From Pseudomonas cuatrocienegasensis (lineage in GTDB: Bacteria > Pseudomonadota > Gammaproteobacteria > Pseudomonadales > Pseudomonadaceae), in assembly GCF_900110925.1 (NCBI RefSeq), contig NZ_FOFP01000025.1, forward strand, positions 1 to 48,271: a DNA stretch of 48,271 bases, given 5' to 3'. Positions 16,086-23,540 of this stretch are shown in pieces. The number at the start of each line of letters is the position of its first letter. The stretch's first letter is position 1. Both the position numbers and the translations under genes were made by a program. The notes beneath the pieces were generated by a model, which worked only from the letters and a program-made list of their open reading frames with translations, was not told where the DNA came from and searched no databases.

Positions 16086-17054
16086 ATGCGCGCCGGTCGT
16101 GATTGCCCGCTGGACTATCGTCTGGCCCGGGATGCCTTTAGCGGTGAGCCCGCCTTCGCGTGCGACACCCTCTATGTGGTCGGCGGTCTGTATGGCAATC
16201 GCCAGGCCCTGGCCGCGCTGCAACGGCGCTTGACCGCCGAGCCAACTGCGCGGGTGGTATTTAACGGCGATGCCCACTGGTTCGACCGCGACCCCGAGAT
16301 TTTCCCGCAGATCGAACAGGGCCTTGCGGCCCACCTGGCCCTGCGCGGCAATGTCGAAACCGAGCTGGGACGCGCCGATGACAGCGGTGCCGGCTGTGGC
16401 TGTGCCTACCCGATGACGGTGGAGGAGGCGGTGGTCGAGCGTTCCAATGCCATCCAGCAGGCATTGAATAAAACCGTGCAGGGTTTGCCGGGTATGGCCG
16501 CACGCCTGGCAGCGCGGCCGAGTACGGCACTGGTCAGCGTGGCCGGGCAGCGCGTGGCGATCAGCCATGGCGACGAGCAGTCCCTGGCCGGCTGGAGCTG
16601 CTCGCGCGAATCGCTCAGCGAACCGACGCGCCAGCAGCAGCTGGATAACTGGTTCGCCGCGCACAACGTGCAGGTTCTGGCCACCAGCCATACCTGCTCG
16701 GCAGTAGCCTTGAGTCTTGAGCATGGCGTACTGATCAACAACGGCGCGGCCGGATTGCCGAACTTTGTCGGTGGCCGCTATGGCCTGCTTAGCCGCATCG
16801 CAACGACGCCGCATCCGGCGGCGCTGTATCGCTGCCAGCGTGATGGCCTGTTTATCGAAGCCCTGCCACTGAACTACGACCACGACGCCTTTCTTGCCGA
16901 TTTCGACCGCCAGTGGCCTGACGATAGCCCGGCAGCGTTGTCCTACCGTGCACGGGCGCTCGGGCAACTGAGCGACCGCCCCGAACACGCCCTGCTGGCT
17001 GGTTTCAGCTTATGCCAAAGCCTTTGCGCCCTGGAGGCGCTGACTGATGAATAG
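16086..17054 (+). CDS. Metallophosphoesterase-like protein with altered metal site
   Basis: A 322-residue protein of calcineurin-like phosphoesterase type. Metal-site motifs are recognisable as VFNGDAHWFDRD, LRGNVETEL, ISHGDEQS and LATSHTCS, leading to NNGAAGLPNF. The first motif, normally DxH in a D-x-H-G-N context, reads VVGGLYGNRQA, so the usual Asp and His are missing and one metal is probably lost or supplied otherwise. It may be a degenerate or specialised enzyme. Its stop overlaps the next start by 8 bp, so translation is probably coupled to the flavoprotein gene. Its substrate is unknown. Confidence 0.72.
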   Translation: MRAGRDCPLDYRLARDAFSGEPAFACDTLYVVGGLYGNRQALAALQRRLTAEPTARVVFNGDAHWFDRDPEIFPQIEQGLAAHLALRGNVETELGRADDSGAGCGCAYPMTVEEAVVERSNAIQQALNKTVQGLPGMAARLAARPSTALVSVAGQRVAISHGDEQSLAGWSCSRESLSEPTRQQQLDNWFAAHNVQVLATSHTCSAVALSLEHGVLINNGAAGLPNFVGGRYGLLSRIATTPHPAALYRCQRDGLFIEALPLNYDHDAFLADFDRQWPDDSPAALSYRARALGQLSDRPEHALLAGFSLCQSLCALEALTDE

Positions 17055-19188
17055 CCGCAAACTGGCCCTGATGGGCGTGATCCTCGCGCTGCTGGGCAGC
17101 TTCTTTATCTTCGACATTGGCCAGTACCTCAACCTGGAAGCGCTCAAGGCGCAGCAGGCCGCGTTGAATGCCCAGGTCGCGGCGCAGCCCTGGCTGGCCG
17201 CCGGGCTGTTTTTCCTCGCCTATGTGGCAGTCACTGCGCTGTCGCTACCCGGCGCGGCGCTGATGACGCTGCTGGCCGGCGCGTTGTTTGGCCTGCTCGA
17301 AGGCTTTGTGCTGGTGTCTTTCGCCTCTACCCTGGGCGCCACCCTGGCCATGCTCAGCAGCCGTTTCTTGCTGCGTGACTGGGTGCAGAGCCGCTTTGGC
17401 CAGCGCCTGGCCGGCATTGATGCGGGGATTGAGCGCGAGGGTGCGTTCTACCTGTTTGCCCTGCGTCTGGTGCCGGTGTTCCCGTTTTTTCTGATCAACC
17501 TGGCCATGGGCCTGACCCGTCTGCCGGCGCGTACCTACTGGTGGGTCAGCCAGCTCGGCATGCTGCCGGGCACCCTGGTCTTCGTAAATGCCGGACGCGA
17601 GCTGGGCCAGCTCGACTCCCTGGCCGGCATCCTCTCGCCGGGCCTGCTCGGCGCCTTTGTTTTGCTCGGGGTATTCCCGCTGATCGCGCGCAAGCTGCTG
17701 GGCCTGGTGCAGGCACGGCGGGTGTATGCCGGCTGGCACAAACCGAAAACCTTCGACCGCAACCTGCTTGTCATCGGTGCCGGGTCCGGCGGCCTGGTCA
17801 GCGCCTATATCGCGGCGGCGGTAAAGGCCAAAGTCAGCCTGATCGAGAAGCACAAGATGGGCGGCGACTGCCTGAACACCGGCTGCGTGCCGTCCAAGGC
17901 GTTGCTGCGTTCGGCCAAGCTGGCCAATGAACTGAAAAAGGGCGCAGCGCTGGGCTTTACCGGGGTGCAAGGCGCGGTGGATTTCCCGGCGGTGATGCAG
18001 CGCATCCAGCGGGTGATTGCCGATATCGAACCCCATGATTCGGTGGAGCGCTACACCGGCCTGGGCGTCGAAGTGCTCCAGGGCGAAGCGAAAATTCTTT
18101 CGCCCTGGGCGGTGGAGGTCAACGGCCAGACCCTGACCAGCCGCAACCTGATTATCGCTGCCGGCGCGCGGCCGCTGGTGCCGAAGATCCCCGGTATCGA
18201 GCAGGTACAGGGCTACACCTCGGACACTATCTGGAGCCTGCGCGAACAGCCGCGCTGGCTGCTGGTGCTCGGTGGCGGGCCGATTGGCTGCGAATTGGCC
18301 CAGGCCTTCCAGCGCCTCGGCAGCCAGGTGATTCAGGTGGAGCTGGCCGAGCGTCTGCTGCCGCGCGAAGACGCCGATGCCAGCGAGCGGGTGCTGCAAA
18401 GCCTGCGCAATGACGGCGTGGATGTGCGCCTGCAACACCGCGCCGAACGTTTTGAGGTGGTCAATGGTGAGCAGCGTATGGTTGCCCGCCGCCTGGACAG
18501 CGATGAGGAGGTGACCATCGCCTTTGACTGTGTGCTGCTGGCCCTCGGCCGGGTGGCCAATGTCACGGGCTACGGTGTCGAGGAACTGGGCCTGACGCTG
18601 CGGCCCAACGGCACCCTGGAGACCGACGAGTACCTGGCCACGCGCTTTCCCAATATCTACGCGGTGGGCGATGTCACCGGGCCCTATCAGCTCACCCATG
18701 TCGCCGCGCACCAGGCCTGGTATGCCGCCGTCAATGCGCTGTTCAGCGGCTTTAAACGCTTTAAGGTGGATTACCGGGTGATCCCCGCCTGCACCTTTAC
18801 CGACCCTGAGGTCGCCCGCGTCGGGCTCTCCGAAGGCGAAGCCAAGGCGCAGCACATCGCCTATGAGGTGACCCGTTATGGCATCGACGATCTCGACCGG
18901 GCGATTGCCGATGAAGCCGCCCACGGCTTTGTCAAAGTGCTGACCGTACCGGGCAAGGACAGGATTCTTGGCGTGACCATCGTCGGCGAGCATGCCGGCG
19001 AGCTGCTCGCCGAATATGTGCTGGCGATGAAGCATGGCCTGGGTCTGAACAAGATGCTTGGCACCATTCACACCTACCCGACCATGGCCGAGGCCAACAA
19101 GTATGCGGCTGGCGAGTGGAAGCGCGCCCACGCCCCGCAAGGCTTGCTGCGCCTGGTCGAGCGTTTTCATAGCTGGCGCAGAAGCTGA
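17047..19188 (+). CDS. TVP38/TMEM64 membrane domain fused to pyridine nucleotide-disulfide oxidoreductase
   Basis: A 713-residue fusion. Residues ~1-225 form a TVP38/TMEM64 (DedA-related) membrane domain with ALSLPGAALMTLLAGALFG, FALRLVPVFPFFLINLAMG and LGMLPGTLVFVNAG. Residues ~236-700 form a mercuric-reductase/lipoamide-dehydrogenase-like flavoenzyme with FAD motif VIGAGSGG (from 242), redox-active Cys275 and Cys280 in GGDCLNTGCVPSK, NAD motif VLGGGPIGCELA, and the dimerisation-domain ending HTYPTMAEANKYA. The N-terminal HMA domain and C-terminal Cys pair of true MerA are absent, so mercury reduction is unlikely. The same fusion occurs in other proteobacteria. It probably passes electrons to a membrane-linked thiol or metalloid substrate. 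It overlaps the previous gene, and its stop overlaps the next start by one base. Confidence 0.88.
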   Translation: MNSRKLALMGVILALLGSFFIFDIGQYLNLEALKAQQAALNAQVAAQPWLAAGLFFLAYVAVTALSLPGAALMTLLAGALFGLLEGFVLVSFASTLGATLAMLSSRFLLRDWVQSRFGQRLAGIDAGIEREGAFYLFALRLVPVFPFFLINLAMGLTRLPARTYWWVSQLGMLPGTLVFVNAGRELGQLDSLAGILSPGLLGAFVLLGVFPLIARKLLGLVQARRVYAGWHKPKTFDRNLLVIGAGSGGLVSAYIAAAVKAKVSLIEKHKMGGDCLNTGCVPSKALLRSAKLANELKKGAALGFTGVQGAVDFPAVMQRIQRVIADIEPHDSVERYTGLGVEVLQGEAKILSPWAVEVNGQTLTSRNLIIAAGARPLVPKIPGIEQVQGYTSDTIWSLREQPRWLLVLGGGPIGCELAQAFQRLGSQVIQVELAERLLPREDADASERVLQSLRNDGVDVRLQHRAERFEVVNGEQRMVARRLDSDEEVTIAFDCVLLALGRVANVTGYGVEELGLTLRPNGTLETDEYLATRFPNIYAVGDVTGPYQLTHVAAHQAWYAAVNALFSGFKRFKVDYRVIPACTFTDPEVARVGLSEGEAKAQHIAYEVTRYGIDDLDRAIADEAAHGFVKVLTVPGKDRILGVTIVGEHAGELLAEYVLAMKHGLGLNKMLGTIHTYPTMAEANKYAAGEWKRAHAPQGLLRLVERFHSWRRS

Positions 19189-19901
19189 TGCGCGGGTTAC
19201 TGCTCGCCCTGCTGGCCTTGGCTCCGCTGGCCCAGGCCGATAACCAGCTAACGCCCTGGACAGCCGGCCCGCCCAAGGGCGAGTGGTCGACACCTTGGCG
19301 CCTGGCGGATATCCCCAAGCTCAAACCGTCCGAACGCACCTTGGTCGAGCAGGACGGTCAGCAGGTGCTGCGCATTCAGGCCGATGCAGCGGCGGGTGGC
19401 CTGCTGCATCCGCTGGACCTGCCCGGCGATCAGCCCTGGCAACTGAGCTGGCAGTGGCGCACCGAACGCAAGCTGGAGCGGGCACGTTTCGCCACCCGTG
19501 AAGGCGACGACTATGCCGCACGGGTCTATGTGCTGCTGGATTACCCGCTGGATTCGCTGAGCTTTGTCACTCGGCAGAAGCTGCGCCTGGCGCGCACCTT
19601 CTTCGACCCCGACCTGCCGGCGGCGACCCTCAGCTACGTCTGGGACAACCGCGCAGCCCCCGGTACCCATGCCCGCAGCGCCTATACCGAGACGGTGGAG
19701 ATGCTGGTGCTGCGCGGCCCGCAAGCGCCGCTGGGGCAATGGCTCAGCGAAAGCCGCGATCTGAATGCCGACGCCATCGCCGCCTTTGGCAGCGCGCCAC
19801 GCAGGATCCTCGGTGTGGTATTCGCCGCCGACAGCGACAACACCGGCGAGTCGGCCGAGAGCTATTTCGCCGCGCCACGCCTGCAGCGCATCACGCCTTG
19901 A
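19188..19901 (+). CDS. DUF3047 secreted protein
   Basis: A 237-residue protein with a signal peptide (cleavage after AQA, near residue 17). The regions LSWQWRT, DDYAARVYVLLDY, LSYVWDN and the ending VVFAADSDNTGESAESYFA are the recognisable conserved parts of the DUF3047 family, predicted periplasmic proteins of unknown function. The ATG overlaps the TGA of the preceding fusion gene (ATGA-type coupling), so it is co-translated with it. Its place in this cluster suggests a periplasmic binding or carrier role, which is inference. Confidence 0.78.
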   Translation: MRGLLLALLALAPLAQADNQLTPWTAGPPKGEWSTPWRLADIPKLKPSERTLVEQDGQQVLRIQADAAAGGLLHPLDLPGDQPWQLSWQWRTERKLERARFATREGDDYAARVYVLLDYPLDSLSFVTRQKLRLARTFFDPDLPAATLSYVWDNRAAPGTHARSAYTETVEMLVLRGPQAPLGQWLSESRDLNADAIAAFGSAPRRILGVVFAADSDNTGESAESYFAAPRLQRITP

Positions 19902-20031
19902 TACAGGGGCGGCTTGAACCGCCAGGGTCGCAGCCGGTAGGGTGGTGGTCGCGCCCCACCCTTGATCGGACTCCTGTGCCCATGCCTGCCCGTAACGCCC
20001 CCATCGCTACCAACGCCTGTCAGGCCCGCCG

Positions 20032-21108
20032 ATGAGCAGCTACGACCTGTTGCTACTCGGCGCCGGCCATGCGCATTTGGGCGTGCTGCGGCGCTGGGCG
20101 CTGGTCGAGCGGCCGCCGGGGCGTATTGCCCTGGTCAGTGCCGGCCCTGCGGCCTGGTACTCGGGCATGCTGCCGGGGCTGTTAGCCGGGCGCTTCCAGG
20201 CCGAGGATTGCCGGGTAGAGCTGCAGCCGCTGTGCCGCGCGGCCAAGGTCGAGCTGATCGATGCGCAGGTCACAGCCCTAGAAGCCGACAGCCATCAGGT
20301 GCACCTGGCCGACGGCCGCACGCTGGAGGCGCGCTGGTTGTCCTTGAATGTCGGTGGTCAGGTCAGCCCGCCAGCGCACAGTGGTGAGGGCCTGGAGCTG
20401 CTGGCGGTGAAACCCTTCGATGCATTCGTGCAGGGTTGGAGTCGCTGGCAGCAGGCGTCACAGCCGCTGGCGATTCTCGGCGGCGGAGCGGCCGGGGTGG
20501 AGCTGGCGCTGGCGTTGGTCGACCGCGTACCGGGGGTGTCGCTGTTTTGCGCAGGGCCCCTGCTCGCAGGGCTCAACCCAGGTTTGCGCCTGCGCGCGCT
20601 GGGCCATCTGTGCCAGCGCGGGGTGCGGGTGCGCGAGCACTGCCCGATCGATCGCTGTGAAGACGATGCCCTGTACAGCGGGTCACTTTGCGTCTGGCGT
20701 GGGCCGCGGTTGCTGCTGGCCAGCGGCGCCCAGGCCTGGCCCTGGCTGGCGAGCAGTGGCCTGAGGTGTGATGAGCGCGGCTTCGTCGAAATCGGCCGTA
20801 CCCTGCAAAGCCATTCGCACCCGGCGCTGTTCGCCGTGGGTGACTGCGCCAGCCTGCCGGGTGCGGCCAAGAGCGGGGTGTATGCGGTGCGCCAGGGGCC
20901 GGTGTTGGCCGCCAACCTCTCGGCGGTCCTGCGCGGTCTGCCGTTGCGGCGTTATCGCCCGCAGCGCCACAGCCTGGCCTTGCTGGCCACGGGCGATGGC
21001 GGCGCCTTGCTCGGCTGGCGTACCTGGAGTGCTGGCGGGCCCCTGTGTGGGCGCTGGAAGGACTGGCTGGACCGCGGCTTTATCCAGCGCCACCGTCTGC
21101 CGGAGTAG
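20032..21108 (+). CDS. FAD-dependent oxidoreductase resembling the N-terminal domain fused to SelD
   Basis: A 358-residue flavoprotein with an N-terminal FAD motif LLLLGAGHAHLGVLRRW, a second nucleotide motif AILGGGAAGVELALAL and the C-terminal FAD motif LFAVGDCASLPG. The GAGHAH start and the AAWYSGMLPGLLAG region resemble the NADH-dehydrogenase-like domain that in some bacteria is fused to selenophosphate synthetase (SelD). Here it stands alone; no SelD domain follows. A role in selenium or thiol redox chemistry fits the cluster but is inference. It lies 130 bp after the DUF3047 gene and has a weak ribosome-binding site. The gap holds a variant of the GTAGGGTG repeat. Confidence 0.75.
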   Translation: MSSYDLLLLGAGHAHLGVLRRWALVERPPGRIALVSAGPAAWYSGMLPGLLAGRFQAEDCRVELQPLCRAAKVELIDAQVTALEADSHQVHLADGRTLEARWLSLNVGGQVSPPAHSGEGLELLAVKPFDAFVQGWSRWQQASQPLAILGGGAAGVELALALVDRVPGVSLFCAGPLLAGLNPGLRLRALGHLCQRGVRVREHCPIDRCEDDALYSGSLCVWRGPRLLLASGAQAWPWLASSGLRCDERGFVEIGRTLQSHSHPALFAVGDCASLPGAAKSGVYAVRQGPVLAANLSAVLRGLPLRRYRPQRHSLALLATGDGGALLGWRTWSAGGPLCGRWKDWLDRGFIQRHRLPE

Positions 21109-21343
21109 TGCGCCTGCTAGGGACGACTGCTACCAAAGTGCCATGGCCCAAACTCGTCTAGAGTGTTCGAATCGGGGATGGCGTTCTGGCGTCAGGTTTT
21201 CGTGCCTGCTTCAGATTCCGCTTGTCGTGCCGACGCAGTGTGTAACGCTGTCGCCAGTCGGCTACAGGCACCGTCCTCGACACCTCGAGCCGCGTGCACA
21301 GGGAGGTGGTCGGCAGCGGCCAAGAATAATAACGAGGTTCGCC

Positions 21344-22918
21344 ATGAGTCGTACTGCATTCGTCAGCCACCCCAAGGCGTGCGCCCTGCACGCCATCGGC
21401 CTCGCGGCCTTGATGGGGGTGTATCAGCAGGTTGTGCTGCCCTGGTATGTGAGCATCCCGTCTTTTTTGCTGCTGGCCTTGTGGCCTTGGCTGGGGCCTT
21501 GGCAGCGCCGTCTGGATGAGAGTGATGCTGCGCCGCCCAAGGCCGGCAAAGCGTTGGACAGCCTGAGCCAGACCCTCTCCCGGCACACCTGCCATAACGC
21601 GCTGTCGGCCGCTCATGTGGCCCATGCGGTGCAGCAACTGGCCGGTAAGCTGCAATCGCAACTGGCCGCGGTCGAGCAGATCAGCCAGGGCGCCGATGCC
21701 ATCACCCATACCGAGCAGGATAACGCCCAGCGCGCCGAGCAGACCCTGGCCGCCGCGCAGACCGTGCGTCACAACAGCGCCAGCGGGCAGGAGCAATTGC
21801 AGCAGGCCATCGCCCGCATGCAGCGCCTGAGTGCGCAAACAGCCGCCAGCCGTGAGCTGATCGATGGGCTCAGCGCGCGTACCGAGCAGATCGAAAAGGT
21901 CACCCTGGTGATCCAGTCCATCGCCAGCCAGACCAACCTGCTGGCGCTCAATGCGGCCATCGAGGCGGCCCGCGCGGGGGAGCAGGGTCGCGGGTTTGCC
22001 GTGGTCGCCGATGAGGTGCGCAACCTCGCTGCGCGCACCGCCACGGCCACCGAGGAAGTCGGACAGATGGTCAGCGACATCCGCCAGCAGAGCGCGGCGG
22101 TGGTCAGCCATATCCAGCAGCAGGCCAGCGAGCTGGACCAGGCCGCAGCGCAGATCGAGCACACCGGCGAGCAACTGCATGGCATTGCCAACCTGGCTCT
22201 GGAGGTGGAAGGCCAGGTGGCGCAGATCAACGAGGGCACGGCGAGCAACCATGAGCGCCTGGCGAGCCTGTTCGTCGCGGTCGAGCAACTGCGTGGTGAT
22301 GCCCAGGCCAGCGAAGGCCAGACGCGCCAGTTGGCCAGCGCTGCCGAGCAACTGGTCGGCCAGGCGGAAACCGTCAGCGAGCAACTGGCGGTGGTCGGCC
22401 TGGACGATTACCACCAGCGCGTCTACGACCTGGCCCGCGAGGGCGCTGCGGCTATTGCCGCGCGCTTCGAGGCCGATGTGCAGGCCGGGCGGTTGAGCCT
22501 GGATGACCTGTTCGACCGCCGCTACCAGGCCATCCCCGACACCTTCCCGACCAAGTACCGCACACGCTTCGACAGTTATGCCGACCAGGTTTTGCCGCAA
22601 CTGCAGGAGCCGCTGCTCAAGGGTCATGAAGGCATGGTGTTTGCCATCAGCACCACGCCGGAAGGCTATGTGCCGACCCACAACGCGGCGTTCAACCACC
22701 CGCCTACCGGCGACCGTGCGGTGGATGCCGTGAAAAGCCGCAGCAAGCGCCTGTTCAATGACCGCACCGGGATTCGTTGCGGCAGCCATCAGCAGCCGTT
22801 GCTGTTGCAGACCTACATGCGCGACACCGGCGAGCTGATGCACGATCTGTCGGTGCCGATCATGGTCCAGGGCCGGCATTGGGGCGGTTTGCGCCTGGGT
22901 TACAAGCCGGAGCCCTGA
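21344..22918 (+). CDS. Methyl-accepting chemotaxis protein with C-terminal Cache-like sensor region
   Basis: A 524-residue chemoreceptor. Two hydrophobic segments (~13-30 and ~38-52) anchor it with almost no periplasmic loop. The MCP signalling domain (~70-330) has the tip IASQTNLLALNAAIEAARAGEQGRGFAVVADEVRNLAARTA. The C-terminal ~150 residues include YEFxxP-like substitutes, FPTKYRTRFDSYADQVLPQ, DRAVDAVKSRSKRLFNDRTG and HDLSVPIMVQGRHWGGLRLGY, resembling a Cache-type ligand domain placed after the signalling domain on the cytoplasmic side. Ligand unknown. The ATG at 21344 has GAGG upstream and gives a sensible N-terminus; the frame extends far upstream without support. Confidence 0.85.
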   Translation: MSRTAFVSHPKACALHAIGLAALMGVYQQVVLPWYVSIPSFLLLALWPWLGPWQRRLDESDAAPPKAGKALDSLSQTLSRHTCHNALSAAHVAHAVQQLAGKLQSQLAAVEQISQGADAITHTEQDNAQRAEQTLAAAQTVRHNSASGQEQLQQAIARMQRLSAQTAASRELIDGLSARTEQIEKVTLVIQSIASQTNLLALNAAIEAARAGEQGRGFAVVADEVRNLAARTATATEEVGQMVSDIRQQSAAVVSHIQQQASELDQAAAQIEHTGEQLHGIANLALEVEGQVAQINEGTASNHERLASLFVAVEQLRGDAQASEGQTRQLASAAEQLVGQAETVSEQLAVVGLDDYHQRVYDLAREGAAAIAARFEADVQAGRLSLDDLFDRRYQAIPDTFPTKYRTRFDSYADQVLPQLQEPLLKGHEGMVFAISTTPEGYVPTHNAAFNHPPTGDRAVDAVKSRSKRLFNDRTGIRCGSHQQPLLLQTYMRDTGELMHDLSVPIMVQGRHWGGLRLGYKPEP

Positions 22919-23201
22919 GTTGGGGAGGCTGATCTGCGCTGCGCAATGTTTAGTCGGGCAATAACCAAGCGTGCAAAAAACAGAATTTAATTGACCTGTT
23001 GCCCTGTGTGAACCTGCAGGTCATGTGTCCTTCCTTGTTGCTGTCCCTCGCCCCCCTCTACGCGGCGCCCTTGCGCAAGCGTTGCGGCTTTGCGGCAGCC
23101 ACCCAGCTGCCCCAGACGCTCGCCTTCTGGGCGCTGTGGCACTGCCGCCACGCCCGCCCGCCGGATATTCTCACGGCTTGATCCGTAACCCTGGCGCTTC
23201 T
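22919..23201. other. Intergenic region downstream of the chemoreceptor gene
   Basis: No gene that I can defend. Short frames of about 60 codons cover 22999-23213 in two phases but lack ribosome-binding sites and family resemblance. The segment from about 23040 is GC-rich, unlike the A/T-rich 22960-23000 before it, and abuts the inverted-repeat element at 23202. Confidence 0.35.
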
Positions 23202-23468
23202 AGGGTCTGCTGACGTTTCGTTCGCGGCCGCGCCGGAGCCGGTTTTAGCGCGAGGCAAGGCACGAGATGCGAAGTTTAGTGAGCTAAATGAGCCATCGAG
23301 AAACGTCGCATCGCGCTAAAACGGGCCCGGCCCTTCGGGTTGCGCGCAAAATCTCGCCATGCGTTGTTGGAGGACTTGGCAAGGGAATAACCATTCCCTG
23401 CGTCCTCCGCCTAGCCTGGCGAGATTTTTCGCGGCAACGCGGCTCGCGACGAAACGTCAACAGACCCT
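23202..23468. mobile_element. MITE-like 267-bp inverted-repeat element
   Basis: Terminal inverted repeats lie at 23202-23225 (AGGGTCTGCTGACGTTTCG and on) and 23445-23468, differing by one mismatch and one indel. Inside are nested inverted repeats: CGGTTTTAGCGCGA with TCGCGCTAAAACGGG, AAAATCTCGCCA with TGGCGAGATTTTT, and GGAGGAC with GTCCTCC. There is no transposase frame. This organisation fits a non-autonomous miniature element or a large structured intergenic repeat. Target-site duplication is not obvious. Confidence 0.7.
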
Positions 23469-23540
23469 CGGCACCTGCCGATCATTGCCCGCTCGCCTGT
23501 CGCGAGCCGCCCTGCGCCCTAGTGCGCTAACGAGAGCCGC

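Noticed and set aside
17047..19188. Mercury resistance (merA)
   Set aside because: No HMA domain, no C-terminal Cys pair, no merR, merT or merP nearby; the similarity is to the general disulfide-reductase family.
17245..19293. 682-codon antisense frame opposite the TVP38-flavoprotein fusion
   Set aside because: Low-complexity His/Gln/Ala/Gly-rich product, no ribosome-binding site, and the plus-strand protein is clearly real.
20960..21343. Chemoreceptor start far upstream at 20768
   Set aside because: The long frame overlaps the flavoprotein gene in another phase and has no ribosome-binding site; the ATG at 21344 has one and begins the conserved-looking membrane segment.
22999..23213. Two overlapping ~60-codon frames between the chemoreceptor gene and the inverted-repeat element
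   Set aside because: No ribosome-binding site, no recognisable family, and the second runs into the element at 23202. Kept only as intergenic sequence.
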